Shown in pieces: positions 46,330-53,702 of a DNA stretch of 64,000 bases. Under the pieces are notes generated by a model. The model did not search any database, had not been told where the DNA came from, and saw only the letters and a program-made list of their open reading frames with translations. The position numbers were made by a program, and so were the translations under genes. The DNA comes from Corallococcus macrosporus DSM 14697 (GTDB lineage Bacteria > Myxococcota > Myxococcia > Myxococcales > Myxococcaceae): positions 8,280,001 through 8,344,000 of the forward strand of contig NZ_CP022203.1 of assembly GCF_002305895.1 (NCBI RefSeq), written 5' to 3'. How positions within the stretch are numbered: the stretch's first letter is position 1; the number at the start of each line of letters is the position of its first letter.

Positions 46330-47375
46330 GCGCGGCGCGGGTGGTGGGACTGGGACTGTGCACGCCGGTGGGCACCTCGACGCACATGACGCTGGCCTCG
46401 CTGCGCGCCGGCCTCGTGCGCTTCGCGGAGACGGAGGTACTGGACGAGGTGGCCGAGCCGGTGCGCGCCTCGCGGCTGAGCCTCCTCGACGACGGCCTCA
46501 CGCGCACCGAGCGCATGGCGGCGCTGGCCCGTCAGGCCCTCAAGGGTGTGCGGCCCCTGCTGGACGCACTCCCTCCGGGGCGCGTGCCGCTGTACCTCGG
46601 ACTACCCGAGGCGGGGCTGGGCGCCAGCGTGGCGCCGGAAGCACTGGTGGAGGCGCCGCTGGCCGAGACGGCGGGGCGGCTGGAAGTCGTGCAGGTGCAC
46701 GAGTCCGGACGGGCCGCCTTCTTCGAGGCCCTGGCCTCGGCCCAGAAGGACTTGCACTCCGGCCGCGCGGGGGCGCTGGCCCTGGTGGGCGCGGTGGACT
46801 CGCTGGTTGACGACGGCTCGCTGCGGATGCTCATGAAGGCGCGCCTCCACCTGGGGCGCCGGAACCCGGACGGGCGAATCCCTGGCGAGGCCGCAGGCTT
46901 CGTCGCCCTGGCCCGACCGGGTGTCTTCAAGTCCCTGAAGCTGGAATCCTCGGGCGTCCTGCTGGGCACGTCGCTCGCCGTGGAGCCGAAGCCCTTTACT
47001 CAGCCAGCCCCCAGCCTGGCCGAGGGGCTGACGGAGGCCCTCCGTGCCCTGCGGCATAACGCGGCGACGGGCACGCGGCGCATGGACGCGGTATTCGCCT
47101 GCCAGCCCGGAGACGGATTCTGGGCCACTGAGTTCTCCCGCGCCTACCTGCGCAGCGCCGCCCTCATGCCCGAGCCCCTGCGCGTCCTCGTCGCGGGCGA
47201 AGGACTGGGGGACGCGGGTGCCGGCGCAGGCCCCGTCATGCTGGGCGTGGCCCTGCACCGAGCGCGCTGGCGCCAGCCCACCGCACGCAGGACGCTCGTC
47301 TATGGCAGTGCCGACAGTGGGCGCATCGGAGCCTGCGTCGTGGAGATGATTCGAAGCGCCAGGGAGGAAACATGA
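46326..47375 (+). CDS. Beta-ketoacyl-synthase-like protein lacking the catalytic Cys
   Basis: 349 residues with a thiolase/ketosynthase fold pattern: VGLGLCTPVGT at the start, VQVHESGRAAFFEALASAQK where ketosynthases carry TACSSGL, and the GALALVGAVDSLVD strand. The nucleophilic Cys is replaced in this segment, and the His motifs of the C-terminal half are not clear, so it is probably not a condensing enzyme. Proteins of this type occur beside DUF2169 and PAAR genes in T6SS modules; a structural or chaperone role is suggested. Its stop overlaps the effector start (ATGA). Confidence 0.8.
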   Translation: MSAARVVGLGLCTPVGTSTHMTLASLRAGLVRFAETEVLDEVAEPVRASRLSLLDDGLTRTERMAALARQALKGVRPLLDALPPGRVPLYLGLPEAGLGASVAPEALVEAPLAETAGRLEVVQVHESGRAAFFEALASAQKDLHSGRAGALALVGAVDSLVDDGSLRMLMKARLHLGRRNPDGRIPGEAAGFVALARPGVFKSLKLESSGVLLGTSLAVEPKPFTQPAPSLAEGLTEALRALRHNAATGTRRMDAVFACQPGDGFWATEFSRAYLRSAALMPEPLRVLVAGEGLGDAGAGAGPVMLGVALHRARWRQPTARRTLVYGSADSGRIGACVVEMIRSAREET

Positions 47376-48721
47376 GCAAGGTCTACGCCAACGGCCGTTC
47401 CATCATTCACAAGGGGAGCGGCAACACGCACACCTCGGCGGCCCCCGACGTCTGCAAGGTGCCGACGCCCGGCGGGCCAGTGCCCGCGCCCTTCGTCAAC
47501 TCCGCCCAGGACGCAATGCTCACCAAGGGCAGCAAGAGCGTCACCATCAACGGCCACCCTGTGGCGCTGACCAGCTCCGAGCTGAGCGTCAGCTCCGGCG
47601 ATGAGCCGGGGACGGCGGGCGGCCTCATCTCCTCCAAATTCAAGGGGAAGCTGGCCTGGGGCAGCGGCAGCGTGGACGTGAAGATTGAGGGCAAGGGCGT
47701 CGTGCGCTACCTCGACGTCACCCTCCACAACGGCAACTCGTTCAACACCGCGTTCATGTCGAATGGGCACAACGGGACGGGCTTCGCCTACGGCGACGAC
47801 TTCAAGGGCGCGTGCATCATCTGCCAGAAGGACCCGGACAGCCATGCGGTGATGGAGCTTCCGGAGCAGAGTCTCGCCATCGCTAACGAGATTCTCCAAA
47901 AGCTCAAGGCACGCGAGGCCGAGTGGGCCACGGTCCATCAGGGAATCATTACAAAGGAAGCCCAACTCAAGCGCCTTCTCGAGGGCACGAATCCACCGCC
48001 AAAACAGGCGACCCTGGATGAGCGAAGGGCCGAAATTCAGAAACTCGAGGTGAAGCGCAAGGGACTTGAGGGCCATCGACGGGCGGACTCTACCGGATAC
48101 ATGTTTGGCGTCATGGTGTGCCGCGACGGCGAGAGGTTCGCGGCGATGTCGGGTGGCGAGGTGCCTCCTGGCTTCATCGCCATCGCCGAGGCTCACGGAT
48201 GCACCGTTATTGGCGAGGCCGCAACGCTGGAGGACTTCCTTGCCCTCAATCCAAGGTGTGCCGCGGGAGACACTGAGGCCATCAGAAAGCTCACCAAGCG
48301 GTGGGACGCTACGGAGACGTCAGTCGCCGATAAAAAAGCAGGATACAACAACAAGCCTGGAACTTGCGCGGGCGCCAAACTCATCGGCAAGAGCGGCCAC
48401 GTCGCGAATTCCATGACGGAGATGTTCTTCGCCTTTCCCAGCGCCAGGAAGCTGGCCTACCCAGTACTCTATCGCGGCCCCTCCGAATACTCCCCGCCCA
48501 AGGTTAGAGCAGTGGGACCTGACGGCATGGGGGCGGGGGCATGGAAGCCTCCAAGTGTCGCGGCGGTCGTCGCTGCCCTCAATGAAGGTAGAAGTGTCGA
48601 GGCCGATGGGGAACGCGTTGATATGCGACGCAAGTCGGGTGAGACCGTGCTTTCCTGCCAGTCGTGTCAGGACACACTTTTCATGGTTCGGTGTGACATC
48701 GAGGTGCAGAAATGCAGATGA
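47372..48721 (+). CDS. DUF4150 PAAR-like T6SS effector with deaminase-like C-terminal toxin
   Basis: 449 residues. Residues 1-125 are the DUF4150 PAAR-like spike tip (DVCKVPTPGGPVPAPFVNSA, KSVTINGHPVALTSSELSVS). A helical linker with heptads (about 165-235) follows. From about 325 comes a compact domain with CAGAK (Cys332), MTEMFF (Glu350) and the CxxC in LSCQSCQDTL (Cys429, Cys432). This layout resembles YwqJ-type polymorphic-toxin deaminases, where a Cys/His, a Glu and a CxxC hold zinc and perform catalysis. The canonical CAE is CAG here, so catalytic assignment is uncertain. GC content drops in the C-terminal half. The overlapping next gene encodes a SUKH-like protein, the usual immunity partner of such deaminases. 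Confidence 0.8.
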   Translation: MSKVYANGRSIIHKGSGNTHTSAAPDVCKVPTPGGPVPAPFVNSAQDAMLTKGSKSVTINGHPVALTSSELSVSSGDEPGTAGGLISSKFKGKLAWGSGSVDVKIEGKGVVRYLDVTLHNGNSFNTAFMSNGHNGTGFAYGDDFKGACIICQKDPDSHAVMELPEQSLAIANEILQKLKAREAEWATVHQGIITKEAQLKRLLEGTNPPPKQATLDERRAEIQKLEVKRKGLEGHRRADSTGYMFGVMVCRDGERFAAMSGGEVPPGFIAIAEAHGCTVIGEAATLEDFLALNPRCAAGDTEAIRKLTKRWDATETSVADKKAGYNNKPGTCAGAKLIGKSGHVANSMTEMFFAFPSARKLAYPVLYRGPSEYSPPKVRAVGPDGMGAGAWKPPSVAAVVAALNEGRSVEADGERVDMRRKSGETVLSCQSCQDTLFMVRCDIEVQKCR

Positions 48722-49530
48722 CCTGGTCGAAGCTTCTTGAGGCCCCCCCGCCCTTGTCGATGCCGGGCTTGCTTTCGTTCATGGAGCGATGGAAGCCCGG
48801 TAGCACCCAGGACTTCAAGCCGGCCACTGCCGACCAGATTGCCGCCCTGGCCAAGCCGCATGGAGGGCTCAATGCGCTGCCTCACGTGTATCGCGAGTTT
48901 CTGGAGACGATGGGCGCATCGACTGGCAGCCTGCGGTTGACGTTCGGCACAACCTCTATTTCGGCGCTGCTGGAGGACCGCGAGGACCTGCAACGGGAAC
49001 GGCCGGATGCTCGCCAGTATCTCAGGTTCACCATTGGCGAGGAGGAGGAGTTCAATAGTACCGGGAGGCGCGACACGGACGATATCTTCGAACTCTTCCG
49101 TCCAACACCCGACGGACGGGACGCGGCAATCATCCGCATTCACGAAGAGGACCTGGTCCGTGGAAAGGGGGAGGTAGAGCGACCCTTCCCAACCTTCTCC
49201 GACTGGCTGCGAACAATCATTGTATCCAGAATCGTCTTTGATGCCGAACCGGAGAATCAAACGGAGTACTACAGCCTTGGGCGGAAACCTGAGACTCCGG
49301 CCAAAACATACGACTTTCTCACGCGCCTGGGATTCTCGCTCACCGAACTCGGGGCCTCGTCAGAGGTGGTTCCTCTGGAGCACACAGAGTATGGCGCGAT
49401 TGCCCTTATCCGAGCACCTACAGCATCAATTCCGCGTACGGGACTGAGATTGCGTGCGCGTGACAAGGCACAGCAGCGGATTCTGGTGGAAGTCATCAGC
49501 GACCACGAGGAGGAGTTGAGCGGTGGTTGA
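48712..49530 (+). CDS. SUKH-like (SMI1/KNR4) immunity protein
   Basis: 272 residues, no signal or membrane segment. The segment GGLNALPHVYREFLETMGAS is the SUKH core (LP..Y..F...G), followed by strands and acidic turns. SUKH proteins neutralise diverse polymorphic toxins, often deaminases or nucleases. Its start overlaps the effector end by 10 bases. The DNA is visibly less GC-rich than the operon's first genes, as expected for a swapped toxin-immunity tip. The C-terminal third has no recognised fold. Confidence 0.72.
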   Translation: MQMTWSKLLEAPPPLSMPGLLSFMERWKPGSTQDFKPATADQIAALAKPHGGLNALPHVYREFLETMGASTGSLRLTFGTTSISALLEDREDLQRERPDARQYLRFTIGEEEEFNSTGRRDTDDIFELFRPTPDGRDAAIIRIHEEDLVRGKGEVERPFPTFSDWLRTIIVSRIVFDAEPENQTEYYSLGRKPETPAKTYDFLTRLGFSLTELGASSEVVPLEHTEYGAIALIRAPTASIPRTGLRLRARDKAQQRILVEVISDHEEELSGG

Positions 49531-49585
49531 CGGGGTTACCATCCACATGGGTCGTGTCCCCATAACTGTGTCATCCGCTTCCGGT

Positions 49586-50017
49586 TTAGCGGCCGCTCCC
49601 GAGGGAAGCTTCGCACCTGCGTCGTTCACGCTCGCGACGTTGCTGGCGTGAACGGGCGGCCACCTCCGCGATGAGGAGGATACGCTCCTCCAATTGCTCC
49701 AGCGTCACGCCCCGGCTCATCATCGCATGGGACAGCAGCAATGGGGCGCAGCGGGTCAATGCCAGCACCAGCGCGAGCCGCCCGTCACCTGCTGTTGGCC
49801 CGACTCGCCGACCTTGTGCTGCATCGAGAATTCCAGGAGGCGCGAGAGGGCCAGGGCAATCACCTTGGCGTACACCAACGAGAGCACCGCACCAGGCCGC
49901 GTGGCGCGCAGCGCCGTCAGTCCCACGCCGGACTTGAGGGCTTTGAAGAGAAGGCGGATGCTCACCGGACAGAAGCTGTCGCCCAGCGCATTCTTTGAGC
50001 GAGTTCCGCACCCACAC
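49586..50017 (-). pseudogene. IS4-like transposase remnant
   Basis: Reading leftwards, 49965-49756 encodes RLLFKALKSGVGLTALRATR and VYAKVIALALSRLLEFSMQH, which match the C-terminal part of IS4-family transposases. Reading then continues only in another frame (LTRCAPLLLSHAMMSRGVTL), so at least one frameshift is present near 49790. The N-terminal catalytic domain and both terminal inverted repeats are missing. It lies directly after the T6SS immunity gene and may mark the edge of a mobile segment. Confidence 0.65.
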
Positions 50018-50025
50018 CGCCCGCC

Positions 50026-50526
50026 CTACCGCTCAGGCAGGATGGCTGCCGCGACCTGGTTCATCAGGTTGAGCTGACTTCGCGACATGCGCCGCAGCGA
50101 CCGGAGCACCTTCCGCATCTCCGGCAGTTGGTCCCGGTGCCCGGAGTCCCCTTCCCAGAGCGCGGCGCCGACGCTGGCCGCCGTGGCGAGCCCCAGCCCG
50201 ACGTCCGCCGACAAGCGCAGCGCCAGACACAGGCGGAACAGCGTGGGCACGCTGGGCATCATCTTCCCCCGCTCCATGCGCCCATAGACCTCCGCCGCGA
50301 TGCCCACACGCTCCGCGACATCCGCCTGCGTGAGCCCCGCGCGCAGCCGAGCCCCGCGCGCAGCCTCCCCCACACTCTCCGCCAGGCGGCTCTCCAGTTG
50401 CTCCCGCGACTTCCTGGCGCGATCCGCCGGACTGCGGGGCTGGGACCGGGGCCGCTTGCGGGGAGAGGCAGGACCTTCAAGGTGGGTCTTCACTGCGTCA
50501 ACCTTGTGAGTACGGGCCGAGCCCAC
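50026..50526 (-). CDS. XRE-family helix-turn-helix regulator
   Basis: 166 residues from a GTG start. A basic, Ser/Arg-rich N-terminus leads to the XRE helix-turn-helix at about 58-112: ARLRAGLTQADVAERVGIAA, then YGRMERGKMMPSVPTLFRLC. The C-terminal part is helical (RKVLRSLRRMSRSQLNLMNQ) with no known ligand domain. It lies just upstream of the transposase remnant on the same strand. Target genes are unknown; a self-contained regulator of the neighbouring island is possible. Confidence 0.85.
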   Translation of the reverse strand: MGSARTHKVDAVKTHLEGPASPRKRPRSQPRSPADRARKSREQLESRLAESVGEAARGARLRAGLTQADVAERVGIAAEVYGRMERGKMMPSVPTLFRLCLALRLSADVGLGLATAASVGAALWEGDSGHRDQLPEMRKVLRSLRRMSRSQLNLMNQVAAAILPER

Positions 50527-51036
50527 GCCCTGCCCGGGAACAGGTCGCGCTCGGTCACCAGTTTTCCAGTGACTTATAACCCGGCACGTCCTCAGGCGAA
50601 ATACCGATATGGAAGGTAGTCCCCGCCCCGCACCCTCCGCGAAAATATCGCACCCGGCACCACACGCGAAGGCGCCGCGGGCCCGGCCTCGCGCCGGGCA
50701 GACGTCCGAGCAGCGCGGCCCCGCTCGCCCCGGCGCACCGGGTCCATCCCGCCCTGGACGCCATGTCTGTCTTTACTGGCACGGCCAATCCCTCCACCGA
50801 AATTCGACGAGCAGGGTTGCCTCGCGAAACCACTCCATGCAATGTGCATCATTACGGCAACACTTCCGCGACCTGTCCGTGCGGCCCCTTCCTCCGGGGC
50901 CCGCCGCCAGACGCGTGGGTTTGGGCATGCGCGGCCAGGTTCACGCCGCCCATGTGGGGGCCGGCATCCACCTTGGCGCACAGCGCGTCTGGCTTCGGCC
51001 TGACGCCGCCCCCCTTTCTCCTGGAGTCCCTCCGCA
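50527..51036. other. Intergenic region, promoters expected, nothing else recognised
   Basis: 510 bases between the XRE gene (leftward) and the TIGR02265 gene (rightward). Overlapping open frames exist on both strands but none has consistent codon bias or a recognisable domain. No transposon ends, RNA structures or clear promoter boxes were found. Confidence 0.4.
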
Positions 51037-51678
51037 ATGGAATTGAGATTGCCCCCGCGGCGCCCGCGGGAACCCGTGCCGCCACAGCCCCTGGAAGCGG
51101 ACGCCGTGCGCGAGCTGCGGCTGCGCTGCGCGCTGGCCACCCCCGGCGACACCGCGCGCGGCATGTTCTTCCGGGGCATCCTGGACACGGTGCGGCGCAT
51201 TGGCGGCTCCGGCATGGAGCAGCTTTGCCGACAATCCCTGCCAGAGAAGCGCTACGTCGACTTCTTCAGCTATCCCATCTCCCAGTTCCTGCCGCTGGCC
51301 TACCAGGCGGCCGGCCTGCTCGCCGGGCACTGTGGCGGCATGGCCGCCGCCCACCGCGTCATGGGCCAGAAGGCCGCGCACGACTTCCTGGAGTCCGTCG
51401 CGGGCCGCACCATGCTGATGCTCGCCTACGACGAGCCGCGGCTGCTGCTCGGGCAGCTCCCCGCCGGGTTCCTCGCGGCGGTGAGCTACGGCGAGCGGAG
51501 CATGGTGTGGACGGGGCCTCGCGGTGGCCGCTTCGTCATGAAGCGGGACTTCATGCCGGCCGCCTACCACGAGGGCGTGCTGCGCGCCGCCCTGGAGGCT
51601 GTGGGCGCGCGCGACCTCGTGGTGCAGGGCCGTGAGCTGGGCCTGCTCGACACGGAGTACGCGCTGTCCTGGCGCTGA
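51037..51678 (+). CDS. TIGR02265 / DUF2378 family protein
   Basis: 213 residues, no signal. The landmarks of this myxobacterial paralogous family are present: ATPGDTARGMFFRGIL near the start, KRYVDFFSYPISQFLPLAYQ in the centre and GERSMVWTGP with GRFVMKRDFMPAAYHEGVL near the end. Some members lie beside kinases and regulators. Function unknown. It converges on a lipoprotein gene across a strong hairpin and appears monocistronic. Confidence 0.88.
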   Translation: MELRLPPRRPREPVPPQPLEADAVRELRLRCALATPGDTARGMFFRGILDTVRRIGGSGMEQLCRQSLPEKRYVDFFSYPISQFLPLAYQAAGLLAGHCGGMAAAHRVMGQKAAHDFLESVAGRTMLMLAYDEPRLLLGQLPAGFLAAVSYGERSMVWTGPRGGRFVMKRDFMPAAYHEGVLRAALEAVGARDLVVQGRELGLLDTEYALSWR

Positions 51679-51731
51679 AACGAAGCCGCCGCCGGCGGCC
51701 CGTCGCTCCAGGGCCCCCGCGGCGGAAGGAG

Positions 51732-51760
51732 GCCCCGCCCCGCGACAGGCGGGACGGGGC
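51732..51760. terminator. Bidirectional hairpin between convergent genes
   Basis: Twelve-base arms GCCCCGCCCCGC and GCGGGACGGGGC (one mismatch) around a GACAG loop lie between the TIGR02265 stop and the end of the leftward lipoprotein gene. No T tract. Likely ends transcription from both sides. Confidence 0.6.
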
Positions 51761-51771
51761 GGCGCTTCAAC

Positions 51772-52929
51772 TCACAGCAGCGAGCAGAGCAGCCCGGGGT
51801 ACTTCGAGCCCGAGGGGCAGCCGTCACCCTGGCAGTACCGCACGCCCGAGTCGATGGCGGGGTTGCCCAGCAGCGCGGGCACCTTCACGTTGCAGGTGCC
51901 GGTGGCGCTGTTGCCGGACGCGTCCTGCACGACATAGGTGAAGTTGTAGACGCGGCCGTTGCCCAGCAGCGCCGACTCGGCGCGCACCATCGCGGACTTG
52001 CGGTCCGGGCTCAGCTTGATGTCCTCGCACGCCAGCAGCCGCAGCAGGGACAGGGCGTCATTGGACTCGTCGGAGGTGACGCGGACGATGGTGGCGGACG
52101 CATCCAGGTCGAGCGTGCCGCCGCAGTTGTCCACGGCCGGCGCCGCGCAGTCCGCCAGGGACACCAGCACGTAGTCGGAGCCCGCCTCCGGCAGGATGAC
52201 CAGGCCCTGGTTGGCGCCCGGGGTGGGGGCGCTGGCGTCGACGACCGTCACGTTCGCCGAGCACGCGTTGGTGAGCAGGCCGTCGGAGACCTGGAGCTCC
52301 ACGGCCGTGGTGCCCAGCCCGTACGGGCCCGCGGGGAGCTGCACCGTGGAGAAGGGCCCCGGGAAGCTGTCCGGGTCGAAGGAGCCGTTGTCGATGCTGG
52401 CCACGCCCTGACACGACTCGTTCGCGACGACGGTGACGTCCTGGCAGCTCGCCACCGGCGCCTGGTTGGTGGCACAGGGGATGTCGAAGGTCATGGAGGC
52501 GAAGTTGTTCTCCTCGTCGTCCTCCGGGTACGCGGCGTCCTCGTCAGCGACGACGACCACCTCCGTGGTGCCCTCCGGCACCGTGAACGACAGCGAGAAG
52601 GGGAACGTCTCCCCCCCCACCAGGAAGGGCACGCTGACGGTGCCCAGCCGCACGCCGCCCGCGCCCGGCGCCCCCGCGTAGACGGCCGCGGTGGAGCCCG
52701 CGATGCCGAAGGGCGCCTCGTTCTTGATGCCCGCCGAGAGGGTCAGCGCCGTGGCCTCGCACGAGGCGACCAGGTCCACCACGCTCAGGTCCAGGCCCGT
52801 CTCGACGCCCGCCTGGCGCTGAAACGCCATCGTGTCGACATGGGCCGGAGCCTCCTGGGGAACGGCGCCCTCACAGCCCGTCAGAAGAAACAACGCGGTG
52901 AGCGTGGGGACGCAATGATTCCGTGACAT
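51772..52929 (-). CDS. Lipoprotein with CARDB-like and HYR-like domains
   Basis: 385 residues. AGGAGA precedes the ATG by six bases, and the signal ends at a lipobox (LFLLTGCEG). Residues about 48-155 look like a CARDB domain (LDLSVVDLVASCEATALTLS, then VPEGTTEVVVVADEDAAYPE with a calcium-like acidic turn). The second half has paired HYR-like strands (APVASCQDVTVVANESCQ, VYNFTYVVQDASGNSATGTC). The C-terminus has several Cys. Such proteins are usually surface-exposed and adhesive; no enzyme motif. Regulation unknown. Confidence 0.86.
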   Translation of the reverse strand: MSRNHCVPTLTALFLLTGCEGAVPQEAPAHVDTMAFQRQAGVETGLDLSVVDLVASCEATALTLSAGIKNEAPFGIAGSTAAVYAGAPGAGGVRLGTVSVPFLVGGETFPFSLSFTVPEGTTEVVVVADEDAAYPEDDEENNFASMTFDIPCATNQAPVASCQDVTVVANESCQGVASIDNGSFDPDSFPGPFSTVQLPAGPYGLGTTAVELQVSDGLLTNACSANVTVVDASAPTPGANQGLVILPEAGSDYVLVSLADCAAPAVDNCGGTLDLDASATIVRVTSDESNDALSLLRLLACEDIKLSPDRKSAMVRAESALLGNGRVYNFTYVVQDASGNSATGTCNVKVPALLGNPAIDSGVRYCQGDGCPSGSKYPGLLCSLL

Positions 52930-53324
52930 GTCTGTCTCCTGGCATGCCGGGCGCATGCCTGCACTGCAGAGGGTGGGGTAATGCCTCTCACCGAGGCCAC
53001 TCGTTTATGTCGGGTCGTTTCCCCGGATACCACGGACTCCCAGTGCATGTGGAGACAATTATTTCCATCAACCTGTATTTACCCCACCCTCCGCCAGGGT
53101 GAGCCCTGACACCCGCGCCTCACTTCCTGGTAATCCAGACACCTTGAAACACGCGGCTGTGTATCCGGCGCCCCACACGAGTCAAAACAGACGCATTCCT
53201 GAAATAGTCGACATCACCGCCATCCCCCGCATCGTGACGCGGTGGACACCTCGGACGTCCACGGGCGGACGCATCACCGGGGAGCCCTGGCGGACATTGG
53301 ACTTCAGTACAAGGCTACGGCCTC
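52930..53324. other. AT-richer intergenic region between divergent genes
   Basis: 395 bases with noticeably lower GC than the coding parts, for example around 53040-53090 (ATTATTTCC, CTGTATTTACC). It must contain the promoters of the lipoprotein (leftward) and the receiver gene (rightward). No boxes or dyads were clear enough to assign. Confidence 0.45.
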
Positions 53325-53693
53325 ATGTCCACGCCCAACCTCGTCCTCCTCGTGGAAGACCACGCCGACAGCCGGGAGCTGTTGGAGGAGTTCCTCACCC
53401 TGGAGGGCTTCACCGTGGAGACGGCGGGCAACGGGCTCTCCGCCTGGGAGCGCCTGAGCCGGCCGCCCCTGCCGGCCGCGGTGCTGCTGGACCTGATGAT
53501 GCCGGTGATGAGCGGCTGGGAGCTGATGCGCCACGTGCGCCAGGACGCGCGGCTCAGCGCCCTGCCCGTGGTGGTGGTGTCCGGCGCGGGGAGCTCGCAG
53601 CCCCTGCCCGAGGGCATCCGGGCCACGGTGCCCAAGCCCGTGGATTTGTTCGAGCTTCGCGCCACCCTGGACCGCGTGGTGAGCCCCGGCTGA
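53325..53693 (+). CDS. Single-domain response regulator
   Basis: 122 residues: acidic pair in LVEDHADSREL, phospho-Asp in VLLDLMMPVMSG, Ser in VVSGAG and Lys in VPKPVD. No output domain. Its stop faces that of a large kinase gene (10 bases apart, convergent), an arrangement sometimes seen for functional pairs, but the two cannot be cotranscribed. AAGGC lies nine bases before the ATG. Confidence 0.9.
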   Translation: MSTPNLVLLVEDHADSRELLEEFLTLEGFTVETAGNGLSAWERLSRPPLPAAVLLDLMMPVMSGWELMRHVRQDARLSALPVVVVSGAGSSQPLPEGIRATVPKPVDLFELRATLDRVVSPG

Positions 53694-53702
53694 GGGCGGG
53701 CG

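Noticed and set aside
50592-51215. A leftward frame opposite the TIGR02265 gene
   Set aside because: Its composition is typical of a shadow frame, and the opposite strand carries a recognisable family.
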